Positions 1 through 8,000 of a DNA stretch of 22,345 nt are shown here, piece by piece. The DNA is from Streptomyces sp. WM6386 (GTDB taxonomy: Bacteria; Actinomycetota; Actinomycetes; Streptomycetales; Streptomycetaceae). Position 1 is the first letter of the stretch. Every line of letters starts with the position of its first letter. A program made the translations under genes and the position numbers. The notes below the pieces were generated by a model. The model was given only the letters and a program-made list of their open reading frames with translations, searched no databases and was not told where the DNA came from. The DNA lies in NCBI RefSeq assembly GCF_000972385.1, contig NZ_JXTE01000098.1, forward strand, positions 1 to 22,345, in the 5' to 3' direction.

Positions 1-25
1 GGGTTATCCCCCGGGTAGATGCAGC

Positions 26-62
26 ATCAGCGGGTCCGGGGTTCGAGTCCCTGGCGGCGCAC
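26..62 (+). repeat. tRNA-Lys 3'-end fragment, probable attachment-site scar
   Basis: These 37 bases are identical to 4884-4920, the part of the intact tRNA-Lys gene from the 3' side of the anticodon loop to just past the acceptor end. Bases 1-25 do not match the tRNA 5' half, so this is not a working tRNA. A terminator-like hairpin follows at once, as it does after the intact gene. Integrases that use tRNA genes leave this arrangement: an intact tRNA at one end of the element and a short 3' copy at the other. Given the orientation, the element would lie to the left, outside the window. A recombination scar between two tRNA-Lys genes is an alternative. Confidence 0.8.
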
Positions 63-67
63 TTCAG

Positions 68-97
68 AAGGACCTCTCGTGGGAGCGAGGGGTCCTT
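68..97 (+). terminator. hairpin terminator behind the tRNA fragment
   Basis: Arms 68-79 and 86-97 pair over 12 positions with one G-T wobble and a six-base loop. The design matches the hairpin after the intact tRNA-Lys at 4929-4957. This supports the idea that it was the original terminator of a tRNA-Lys gene. Confidence 0.6.
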
Positions 98-330
98 CGA
101 TGTCTTTGGGGGTCAGCTTCCGGTAGGTCCGTTCGCCGGGCGGGCGCCACCAGACCGGGTCGGTGCATCGGAAGCCTTCTCTGCGCAGCAGTGCCCGGTG
201 GATCTTGTTCGTCGCCGTGACCGGCATCCGCTCCACGACCCGGACGAACCGGGGCGCCATCTTCGTCCCGAGGTCGGGCTGCGCGGCCCACGAGTTCCGC
301 GACCGTGCGCCTGTTGGACTTCATGGCGGC
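96..330 (-). pseudogene. remnant of an acyl-CoA synthetase (C-terminal end)
   Basis: From about 290 down to 96 the minus strand encodes a run typical of the C-terminal domain of FadD/AMP-dependent acyl-CoA synthetases: LGTKMAPRFVRVVERMP, then VTATNKIHRALLRREGF, with the conserved lysine of the NKIHR segment, and a tail ending RTYRKLTPKDIE. No upstream adenylation domain is present. Just upstream, the plausible continuation (TVAELV) lies in another frame, which suggests a one-base frameshift near 290-300. At the other end the reading frame runs without a stop into the hairpin and tRNA fragment, so the natural C-terminus is lost too. It is a broken relic, probably from the edge of an integration or deletion event. 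The family call is reasonably safe; the exact substrate class is not knowable. Confidence 0.65.
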
Positions 331-373
331 GCACGGTAGTTGATGGACCGTCAGGTGTGGAGAGCCGCGAGGG

Positions 374-883
374 TCACGGAGCCATCGTCACGCCTTCGAC
401 CACGACGGTGTCGGTGCCACCGTCGTCGCCGAAGTCGAACTCCTCGGACATCTGGTGGTACGTGACCATGAAGCCGACGCAGAACACCACGGCCACCCCG
501 AGGAACGCCAGGACGCCCACGGTGGACGCCGCCAGCCTGCCACGCTGCGGCGGCTTGGCCGTGGCGACCACGTTCTGGCCCTCGGCGTAGTGGATGGTGA
601 CGAAGTCGCCCTCGAGGTTGGTCGCCGGCCCGTCCTCCTCCTCGAAGCGGACCGTGCGGCCGTCGCGGGCGGTGAACTCGTAGACATGGTGCAGCGTGGT
701 GTGCACGGACGTGTCGTTGCCGCCGCCGTGCATGGTCGTGAACACCCGCAGACAGCGCCCCTCGGCCGTCAGCCCGCTGCTCCAGGCGCTGCGCAGCTGC
801 AGCGAGCGGTACAGCACGCGGTAGGCGACGAAGAGGACGACGGCGAGGATCAGGCAGGGTACCGCGTAGAAAATGACGTCCAT
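374..883 (-). CDS. DUF3592-like membrane protein
   Basis: A 169-residue protein with an N-terminal membrane segment (about residues 4-24), an extracytoplasmic or cytoplasmic middle portion (about 35-110), and a second membrane segment (about 117-140). The middle contains features of DUF3592 proteins: a SGLTAEGR stretch, a tyrosine/phenylalanine-rich YEFTARDGRTVRF strand, and an NVVATAK strand after an IHY motif. The tail is acidic (EEFDFGDDGGTD). The start is supported by a GGGGGA ribosome-binding site nine bases or so upstream. It lies downstream of a related gene at 962-1393 on the same strand, 78 bases apart, so the two are probably paralogues in one transcript. Function is unknown for the family. 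Confidence 0.75.
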   Translation of the reverse strand: MDVIFYAVPCLILAVVLFVAYRVLYRSLQLRSAWSSGLTAEGRCLRVFTTMHGGGNDTSVHTTLHHVYEFTARDGRTVRFEEEDGPATNLEGDFVTIHYAEGQNVVATAKPPQRGRLAASTVGVLAFLGVAVVFCVGFMVTYHQMSEEFDFGDDGGTDTVVVEGVTMAP

Positions 884-961
884 GGTGCTTCCCCCGAGGT
901 CAGAGTACTGATCGTGGAGGGAACGTACCCGCCGGGAACGCCGGACTGTCTCAAGTAAGGC

Positions 962-1393
962 TCAGAGTTTCGGCACCGTCGTCCAGGCGTACAGGATCGC
1001 GATGACGGCCGCCCCGATGAAGAACAGTCCGAACACCATGCCCGCCGCGTCCTTGCCGGGCTGCGGCTCGGACGCGGTGGCCTTCTCGGGGTCGGCCGGG
1101 GTGTAGTACACCAGGACTTCCTCGCCGCTGTCGCGGTCCCGGGGGCCGCCGCTCTCCTTGAAGCGGACCGCGAGGCCGTCGCCGGTGGTGTAGTCGTACT
1201 CGTGCCACTGCACGCGCCGGGCCACGTTGTTGACCATCTGGGTCGTGGCCCAGGCGCGCACCACCCGTGCCTGGGCGGTCAGTCCGCTCTCCCAGGGCGC
1301 TCGCCGCTCCCTGGTCCGGCGTACGAGTGCGTACCCGCCCCAGACCAGGAGGGCGATCATCAGGGGCATCACTATGTTGAAGTAGGGGTTCAC
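962..1393 (-). CDS. DUF3592-like membrane protein
   Basis: A 143-residue protein with a membrane segment at residues 4-24 and a second at about 115-137. The loop between them has the same layout as its downstream neighbour (SGLTAQAR, then YDYTTGDGLAVRF, then VLVYYTP), so the two look like diverged duplicates. The start is GTG at 1393. A possible GGTAGGG ribosome-binding site is rather distant, so the start is only moderately sure. The gene begins 25 bases after the LPMO gene stop on the same strand, with no hairpin seen between, so read-through from the LPMO promoter is possible. No enzymatic motif is visible. Confidence 0.75.
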   Translation of the reverse strand: MNPYFNIVMPLMIALLVWGGYALVRRTRERRAPWESGLTAQARVVRAWATTQMVNNVARRVQWHEYDYTTGDGLAVRFKESGGPRDRDSGEEVLVYYTPADPEKATASEPQPGKDAAGMVFGLFFIGAAVIAILYAWTTVPKL

Positions 1394-1418
1394 CGAACGC
1401 GGACCCTACCGGAGTTGA

Positions 1419-2024
1419 TCAGAAGGTGACGTCCGAGCAGGCGTAGAACGCGTTGCCGGTGTCCGCGATCGTCCATACCGCGAGGATCACGTGGTGGCCG
1501 CTCAGGCCCGACGGCAGGGTGCCGCTGTGGGAGAGGGTGGCCGGGGGCTGCTGGCTGTTGTACGGGACCGTGAGGAACGGGGTCAGGTTGAGGTCGGAGC
1601 GGGCCAGGTTGTGGTTCTGGTTCCAGCCCGCCTTCGTGACGTAGTACTTGAAGTCCGTGGTGGCGTGGCGTGCGGTGAACTGCCAGCGGAACGTGTAGCT
1701 CTGACCGCCCGTCACCCTGGTGGTGGGCCAGGCGCCGCCCGAGGGGGTCTTCGGCGAGCTGAGCTGGCTGAACCGGCTCAGGCCGCCGCTGCATATCGTC
1801 CCGTCGGCCGGGCCGGACCCGGGGAAGCCCTTGGTGCCCTCGACGCTCTGGGGCTCCCACTGGATGTCACCGCAGTTGGTCACGGTGCCGTTCTGACAGA
1901 GCTTCTGCCGGCTGACGGGGAGGTCGGTGTAGCCGTGTCCGCTCGCGCCGCCGGAGGAGAGCACGAGGGCTCCGGCCGTGCTGAGGCCCAGCACGGCGGC
2001 GTACCACTTGGTCTTTTTGCGCAT
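1419..2024 (-). CDS. lpmP: secreted AA10 lytic polysaccharide monooxygenase (chitin-binding, LpmP/Chb-like)
   Basis: A 201-residue copper enzyme precursor that oxidatively cleaves glycosidic bonds in crystalline chitin-type polysaccharides. The signal peptide (basic MRKKTK, then a hydrophobic core) should be cut after residue 29, leaving His30 as the new N-terminus (HGYTDLPVSRQ). His30 with His120 (in FTARHATTDF) forms the histidine brace, and Phe193 (NAFYAC) sits at the axial copper position. The mature form is about 172 residues, a single AA10 domain with no extra binding module, like the small Streptomyces Chb/LPMO10E proteins. The ribosome-binding site GGGAG precedes the ATG. In S. coelicolor a homologue near cslA, LpmP, has been linked to wall remodelling that lets the CslA glycan out; the same location here suggests the same job. 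Two DasR-type boxes lie upstream. Confidence 0.93.
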   Translation of the reverse strand: MRKKTKWYAAVLGLSTAGALVLSSGGASGHGYTDLPVSRQKLCQNGTVTNCGDIQWEPQSVEGTKGFPGSGPADGTICSGGLSRFSQLSSPKTPSGGAWPTTRVTGGQSYTFRWQFTARHATTDFKYYVTKAGWNQNHNLARSDLNLTPFLTVPYNSQQPPATLSHSGTLPSGLSGHHVILAVWTIADTGNAFYACSDVTF

Positions 2025-2067
2025 GCTGCCGCTCCCTGGAGAACGTGGGGGAAGTTCAGTGAGCCGT

Positions 2068-2083
2068 GCAGGTCTAGACCAAG
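2068..2083. promoter_or_regulatory. DasR-type operator (dre-like), proximal
   Basis: The ten-base perfect palindrome GGTCTAGACC (2071-2080) is the heart of the DasR response element (consensus ACTGGTCTAGACCAGT); 12 of 16 positions match. It lies about 45-55 bases upstream of the LPMO start, where chitin genes of Streptomyces carry such boxes. DasR is the GntR repressor released by phosphorylated glucosamine. Confidence 0.75.
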
Positions 2084-2124
2084 TCCCAGATTATTGCCAC
2101 CACTTGGCTGTGTCCATATCAAAG

Positions 2125-2140
2125 ACGTGTCCAGACCAAT
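2125..2140. promoter_or_regulatory. DasR-type operator (dre-like), distal half-site copy
   Basis: On the minus strand this reads ATTGGTCTGGAC, one strong half-site and one weaker half, again 12 of 16 positions of the dre consensus. It lies about 57 bases upstream of the proximal box and touches the stop codon of the SPFH gene. Paired copies in front of chitinase and chitin-binding-protein genes are characteristic of Streptomyces. Confidence 0.55.
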
Positions 2141-3282
2141 CACTGACCCGTCTCCCCGCGCCCCGCGCAGAACGCCACCGTCAAGTCCTTTACCAGCGCC
2201 TTGCGTTCGTAGTCGTCCAGTTCCACCAGGCCGCGCATGGTCAGCCGGGTCACCGTGTCCTCCACCGAGTCCACGACCGACGTCAGCACGCTCGACCGGT
2301 GCTGGGCGTCCAGCGCGGCGATCCGGCGGCGGTGCATCGCGGGGGCGACCTCGGGGGCGTACTCGACGCGTACCGGCTGCACCGAGAACACCTCCAGGCC
2401 GACCGGCCCCGCGTCCGCCGCCACCAACCGGGTCAGCGCGTCCGTCGCCGAGTCCACCGACGCCCTCGCCGAGCCCGGCGGCTCCACCGGCACCCGCGCC
2501 AGCGCCGCCTCCACGCACTCGCGCAGATACGTCTCGTGGTCCTCGACCCCCAGCGTGGCCCGCGCGGTGTCCCGCACCCGCCACACCACGAGGACGACCA
2601 CCCGCAGCGCGACCCCGTTGCCGTCGGCGGCCGGCATCGGCTCGCCGCGCCAGTGCCGCAGTCGGACATCGACCCGGCGACGCAGCAGCAACGGGTTGAC
2701 CCACATCAGGCCGGTGCGCCGGACCGTGCCCCGGTAGCGGCCGAAGAGGCCGAGCACCCAGGCCCGCCCGGTCCGCCCGCGCGCCAGCCCGCCGAAGCCG
2801 AACAGGCTCAGGGCGCCGGCCCCGGCGTACGCGGCCCACTGCGCGGGACCGAGCCCGGCCCCGGCGTACTCCGGCAGCCGCAGCGCCTCCACCGCGAGGG
2901 GCGAGAGCACGCCCGCCCACCACGAGGCGGCCAAGCACCCGGCCATCCCGCAGGTGCCGGCGAGCACCCCCGCCGAGCCGGGCAGCACCCGCGCGGGTCG
3001 CTCCACGAGGTCGGGGTCGACCTGGGGCGCGGGGCGCGGCTCGGCCGGTACCGGGCGCCGGAAGCGCGGCTGCTCGCCGGTGCCCTGCCGACGCCCCACG
3101 ACCGCGGGGCCCAGCGGCACCGGTGCCGGGTGGTCCGGGTCGTCGCGGAACAGCAGATGGACGGGGATCTCGGTGGTCGCCTCGTTCTGGATGAGCCTGG
3201 CGGGCCGGGACGCGGTGGTCGTCTCGGCAGGCCCTTCGGGCTCCGGTGTCGATGAGGGGGTGTGGGAAGTGGTCGTGCTCAT
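2140..3282 (-). CDS. SPFH/band-7 domain membrane protein
   Basis: A 380-residue protein. The first 100 or so residues are a Thr/Pro-rich and Arg-rich cytoplasmic stretch. Two hydrophobic segments follow (around VLAGTCGMAGCLAASWW and WAAYAGAGALSLFGF), and then an SPFH-type domain with the usual order: RYRGTVRRTGLMWVNPLL, VDVRLRHW, a VVVLVVWRVRDT strand, YLRECVEAALA, and the VGLEVFSVQPVRVEYAPEV segment. Such proteins form membrane-bound oligomers that organise microdomains. The ATG at 3282 is chosen because GGAGG stands five bases before it; an upstream in-frame ATG at 3315 has no such site. It lies 64 bases after the wall-hydrolase gene, same strand. A role in placing the polysaccharide machinery at hyphal tips is only an inference from its position. 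Confidence 0.8.
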   Translation of the reverse strand: MSTTTSHTPSSTPEPEGPAETTTASRPARLIQNEATTEIPVHLLFRDDPDHPAPVPLGPAVVGRRQGTGEQPRFRRPVPAEPRPAPQVDPDLVERPARVLPGSAGVLAGTCGMAGCLAASWWAGVLSPLAVEALRLPEYAGAGLGPAQWAAYAGAGALSLFGFGGLARGRTGRAWVLGLFGRYRGTVRRTGLMWVNPLLLRRRVDVRLRHWRGEPMPAADGNGVALRVVVLVVWRVRDTARATLGVEDHETYLRECVEAALARVPVEPPGSARASVDSATDALTRLVAADAGPVGLEVFSVQPVRVEYAPEVAPAMHRRRIAALDAQHRSSVLTSVVDSVEDTVTRLTMRGLVELDDYERKALVKDLTVAFCAGRGETGQ

Positions 3283-3346
3283 GCGTGCCTCCAGCCTCCG
3301 CGCCAGAAACGTCATGACAGTGGATGGGTTGTTGCGGGACAGCGGC

Positions 3347-4669
3347 CTACGCGAACAGCCGCCGCCAGGTCTCCGGCCCCGGAAAGCCGTCCGCCGCGCC
3401 GCCCCGCCAGCCCTGGGTGCGCTGGAAGGCCTCCACGGCCCGGCGGTCCGCCTCGTCCCAGCGCGGACCGGGACCGGTCGTGTAGTACTTGCCGAACCCC
3501 TTCTTCACCAGCTGCTTTCCGAGCAGGGTGACGTATTTGTTGCTGACGCCCGGCCGGAACATCGCCCGCCCCGGATAGCCGGACACCCCGTGCGAGGAGG
3601 GTGCCCCCGGTGCGCCGGGCGCGGTCGCCCCGGTCTTGATGTCCTTGCCCTGGCCCGTCGCCAGCAGCGTCCAGGTCTGCGGCCCCGGCAGCCCGTCCGC
3701 GTCCTGGCCCTGCCAGCCCTGTGCCTGCTGGAAGGCCTGGGTGGCACGGCGGTCGGTGTCCGTCCAGCGGGGGCCCGGGCCCGAGGTGTAGTAGGGCCCG
3801 GCGCCGCGCTCGACGAGCATGCGGCCCAGCTCGGTGACGTACTTGTTGTTGGCTCCGGGGCCGAAGTAGGCGGCGCCGGGGTACGGGGCGGCCTCCGTCG
3901 GCGGCGGCTCGCTCGGCTTGTCGCTGCCCGCCGTGCCCGCCATCAGCCCCTTGTAGCGGTAGGCGGTGTAGCGGACCGAGTTGCTCCAGTACGCGTACGG
4001 GGTGGCCTGCTTGCGGGCGCGCGGGCGGGTCTCCTCGTAGGCGATGTAGTAGGTGTGCGTGTAGTCCGTCCAGCCGCCGAAGATGACCACGTGCGAGCCC
4101 TTCTCGGGGTCCGCCGGATTGTGGAACAGCAGGATGTCGCCGGGCTGGAGGTCGTCCTTGGGAATCTTCACCCCGTACTGGTCGAGGCTGCCCGTCCATT
4201 CGTTCCCCGGCAGGTTCCAGGCCATCGAGACGAAGCCCGAGCAGTCCTGCCGGTAACCGTCGGACCAGTACTCCGACATGCTGTACGGGACCTGCGCGGC
4301 GACCCAGTCCTTGGCCCGCGTGATGATCTCGGCGCGGGTGGTGGCCGGTGTCCTGATCACCGCCGGCTTGCCGCCGGGGCCGTGCAGCGGGGCCTTGCCG
4401 CCCTGCGGGGTGTCGGGCTCGTCACCTGCGGGAACGCCGGGACGGGCGGGGCGGTCTGGGGCGTGCGGGGCGGCGAGGGCGGGGGCCGCGTGGCCGACGA
4501 GGACGGTGGAGGCGGCCGCGGCGAGAACGACCGCCCGGTGGGCCGCCGGGTGGCGGCCGGTGCGGGAATGCGGCAGTACGCGCCGCCAGTGAACACATCC
4601 GGGGCAGTCGCAGTCGCTCATGGGATCGAATTCCTCGAATACCGGTTCCTTGAATCCCGGAGCCTCCAT
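3347..4669 (-). CDS. exported NlpC/P60-like wall hydrolase with two C-terminal binding modules
   Basis: About 440 residues from the chosen start. After a short N-terminal stretch comes MSDCDCPGCVHW, then a hydrophobic export signal ending ALAAPHAP, a Pro-rich linker, and a cysteine-hydrolase domain. Catalytic residues are visible: Cys143 in RQDCSGFVS and His193 in GSHVVIF, spaced as in NlpC/P60 or CHAP-like amidases. Two repeated modules of about 75 residues follow (YPGAAYFGPGANNKYVTELG... and YPGRAMFRPGVSNKYVTLLG...), each ending in a GPRW...AFQ..QGW...GLPGPQTW-like peptidoglycan-binding pattern. The start at 4669 has GAGGGG about seven bases upstream; ATG 4621 (at MSDCDC) is an alternative. 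It likely cuts peptide cross-links in peptidoglycan. It begins the leftward row with the SPFH and LPMO genes and starts 176 bases left of the tRNA. Confidence 0.85.
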   Translation of the reverse strand: MEAPGFKEPVFEEFDPMSDCDCPGCVHWRRVLPHSRTGRHPAAHRAVVLAAAASTVLVGHAAPALAAPHAPDRPARPGVPAGDEPDTPQGGKAPLHGPGGKPAVIRTPATTRAEIITRAKDWVAAQVPYSMSEYWSDGYRQDCSGFVSMAWNLPGNEWTGSLDQYGVKIPKDDLQPGDILLFHNPADPEKGSHVVIFGGWTDYTHTYYIAYEETRPRARKQATPYAYWSNSVRYTAYRYKGLMAGTAGSDKPSEPPPTEAAPYPGAAYFGPGANNKYVTELGRMLVERGAGPYYTSGPGPRWTDTDRRATQAFQQAQGWQGQDADGLPGPQTWTLLATGQGKDIKTGATAPGAPGAPSSHGVSGYPGRAMFRPGVSNKYVTLLGKQLVKKGFGKYYTTGPGPRWDEADRRAVEAFQRTQGWRGGAADGFPGPETWRRLFA

Positions 4670-4845
4670 GCGATTCCCCTCACACTCCAGCTGGAAATGT
4701 CCGCGACTGTACACATTCGTCAGTTTCTCAACTGTCTTCCGGACGCGCATGTTGACGGTCCGAATGATGTACGGCCACCGCTCCGCCCCTGGTGAGGCGG
4801 TCCGGAGCACTCCTAAACATCGGGTACAGTTCTCCGGGTCAGCAG

Positions 4846-4919
4846 GCGCCGCTAGCTCAGTTGGTTAGAGCAGCTGACTCTTAATCAGCGGGTCCGGGGT
4901 TCGAGTCCCTGGCGGCGCA
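4846..4919 (+). tRNA. tRNA-Lys (anticodon CTT)
   Basis: A full cloverleaf of 74 bases: acceptor arms GCGCCGC and GCGGCGC, D arm with GCTCAG...GAGC, anticodon loop CTCTTAA with CTT at 4880-4882, TTCGAGT T-loop, and discriminator A at 4919. CCA is not encoded, as usual in Streptomyces. A TACAGT box about 15 bases upstream could be its -10 element. Its 3' half is duplicated at 26-62. Confidence 0.97.
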
Positions 4920-4920
4920 C
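4884..4920 (+). repeat. 37-bp direct repeat within tRNA-Lys (partner of 26-62)
   Basis: Identical in sequence and orientation to 26-62. It spans the 3' side of the anticodon loop to one base past the tRNA, the segment that tRNA-targeting integrases normally duplicate. Confidence 0.85.
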
Positions 4921-4928
4921 AGACAACG

Positions 4929-4957
4929 AAGGCCTCTCACTCAGGTGAGGGGCCTTT
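4929..4957 (+). terminator. terminator of tRNA-Lys
   Basis: Arms 4929-4940 and 4946-4957 pair with one wobble around a five-base loop, followed by TTTCG. It stands ten bases after the tRNA. Confidence 0.7.
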
Positions 4958-5059
4958 CGTGTTTCGGGGGCCCGGGTGGGGGTTTACCGGGGCGGTCAAG
5001 TGGGTGATCCTTAGCGCGCGTTGGGGTCGAGGGGCGGCTCAGCGGGTGGGGGAATTGGC

Positions 5060-8000
5060 ATGTTCAGGGTGGATCTGTTGGGCTCGGTGCGGGCGTACGG
5101 CGGCGACGGTTCCGTCGATATCGGCGGCGCGCGGCTGCGGATGCTGCTCGCCCGGCTCGCCCTCGAAGCCGGCCGCCCGGTCTCCGTGGACTCCCTGGTG
5201 GACGGCCTGTGGGGCGAGCAGCCCCCGGCCGACGCGGCCAACGCTCTGCAGGCCCTGGTGTCCCGGCTGCGCAAGGCGCTGCGCGGCACCGGCACGGTGG
5301 ATGCCGTGGCGGGCGGCTACCGGCTCTCCGTACAGGAAGAGGACGTGGACACGTACCGCTTCGAGAATCTGGCGGGCCGGGGCAGACACGCCCTCGCGGC
5401 AGGCCGGACCGAGGAGGCGGCACGGACGCTCACGGCCGCGCTGGACCTGTGGCGGGGCGCGGCGCTCGCGGATGTGCTGGAGGCCCCGTTCGCGGGCGCC
5501 GCCGCCGCCCGCCTCGACGAACTGCGGGCCGCGGCCGTCGAGGACCGCTTCGACGCCGAGCTGCGGGCGGGGCGGTACGCCGACGTCCTGGCCGATCTCG
5601 AGGCGGCGGGCGCCCGACGGCCGTTGAGCGAGCGCCTCGCGGGCCTGCGGATGCGTGCGCTGTCGGCGGCGGGCCGCCAGTACGACGCCCTCGCCGTCTA
5701 CGAGGACCTGCGCGGCAGGCTGGGCGAGGAGCTCGGCGTCGACCCGTCGGCCGAGCTCCGGGAGATCCATCTCGCGCTGCTGCGCGGCGAGTTGGAGCGT
5801 CCGGCGGCACGGCCCACGAACGCCCCGAGCCGGCTGCCTGCCCGGCTGACCAGCTTCGTCGGCCGTGACGGCGAACTGGACCGGCTCGCGGATCTGATGG
5901 GTTCGGCCCGTCTGGTGACCCTGGTCGGCCCGGGCGGCGCGGGCAAGACGCGACTGTCCCTGGAGGCCGCGACGAGGGACACCGCGCACGCCCGGGACCG
6001 CGTCCGCTTCGTGCCCCTCGCGGGTGTGAGCCGTCTCGACCAGCTGGCCGACGTGGTGCTCGGGGCGCTCAGCTCCACCGACGGACGCCTGTACGAGGGC
6101 AGCGGGGCCCAGCAGGCCTCCGCGGTGGAGCGGACGGCCGAGCTCCTCGGCAGCGGCGACACCCTGCTCCTGATCGACAACTGCGAGCACGTCGTCGAGG
6201 CGGTCGCCGAGCTCGCCGATCAACTCCTCCTGCGCCTGCCCGAGTTGCGTATCCTCGCCACCAGCCGCGAACCCCTCGCCATCAACGGCGAGTCGCTGTT
6301 CCACCTCGGGCCCCTGGACGTCCCCACGGGGTCGCCCGAGCCGGCCGAGGCGATGGCGGCGGCCGCTGTCCGGCTGTTCGTGGACCGGGCCACCGGGGTC
6401 CGGCAGGAATTCGCGCTCGACGAGTCGAACCTGGACGCCGTCCTGGAGATCTGCCGCCGTCTGGACGGGATGCCGCTCGCCCTGGAGCTGGCCGCGGCCA
6501 AGCTGCGGTCGATGGGCGTGGACCAGATCGCACGCCGCCTCGACGACCGGTTCCGGCTGCTCTCCTCCGGCAGCCGGACGGCCCTGCCGCGTCAGCGCAC
6601 CCTGCTCGCGATGGTCGAGTGGAGCTGGGACCTGCTCGACGAACCGGAGCGGATCCTCGCCCGCAGACTGTCCGCCTTCCCCGGCGGGGCGACGCTCACG
6701 GCCCTGGAAACGGTCTGCTCGGACCCGCAGGTCCCCGCCGACGACGTCCTCTACGTGCTCGGCGCGCTGATCGAGAAGTCGCTGGTGCAGGAGGTCCGGG
6801 ACGCCGACGGTGAGTCGCGCTACCGGATGCTGGACACCGTCCGCGCATACGCGGCCCGGCGCCTGGCCGAGTCCGGCGACGACCTCACGGCCCGCTTCAC
6901 GGCGTGCTACCTGGCCCTGGCACAGCAGCACGAACCGCTCCTGCGCACCGGCGCACAGCTGCGCGCCACCGCCGTCTTCGACAGCGAGCACGACAACCTC
7001 ACGCACGCGCTGAGGCTCGTCCGGGAGGCCGGTGACCGGGATACGGCGGTGCGGTTCGGTGCCGCGATGTTCTGGTACTGGGGCATACGGGGGATGGGCA
7101 GCCGGTTCGAGACCCATCTGGCGGACGTGGCCGACTCCGTCGCCGACCCGGCGGCCTCGGGCGGGGACTCGGCGGTGGACCGTGAGTTCCATCCCGCCGG
7201 GCTGCTGCTTCGGATGTCCCAGGTCGCCTTCGGGGGCAGCTCGCCGACGGCTGACGATCTGCTCGCCTCGTCCGATCCGTGGGTGCGGGCCAGTGCCCAT
7301 CTCGCCCGGGACTTCGCGCTCACCGAGCAGGGCGACCTGGAGACCGGGGTGACGTCGCGAATCGAGGCGCTGCGGGGCTTCGAGGCGGTGGGTGACCGGT
7401 GGGGGATCGTGCTCGCGCTGATGCCGGTCGGCCGTGACCACTCCCTGCGCGGGGAGCACGCCTCGGCCATCGCGACCTTCGAACGGGCCGTCGTCCTCAG
7501 CTCCGAACTGGGCACCGAGGACTACCTCTATCTCAGCAAGGCCCGGCTCGCCCGTGAGCGGCGGCGCAGCGGAGACCTCGACGGCGCGTTCCGTGATCTG
7601 CGCGCCGCACACCGCCAGGCCAGGGAGCGCGGCCAGCTGCGTCTGGAGGCCAACATCCTGGTCGGCCTCGCCAACGCGCACCGGATGTCCGGGGACGTGG
7701 ACCAGGCGAACCGGACCCTGGACCACCTGGAGGCGCTGTCCCGCCGTCGACCCGACCTCGCGGAACTCGCCCACGACCTGGTCCTCAGCACCCGCGTCGA
7801 GAACCACCTCGCCGAAGGCCGCGCCCCCGAGGCCCGGGCTCTGCTCCCCCGGGCGGCGGGCGCTCTCTTCGGTCAGGGCGCCGGGGCGGGCCTCGCCTGG
7901 GTCGCCGAACTCCTGGGCGGTCTGCGCACCCTGGAGGGCGCCCCGGCCGCCGGCGCGACCGCGTTCGGGATCAGCGAGGTCATGCGCGGCGCCTTCGACG

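Noticed and set aside
1..61. A complete tRNA gene at the left edge
   Set aside because: Bases 1-25 cannot form the acceptor 5' arm, D arm or anticodon arm matching the 3' half, so only a fragment is present.
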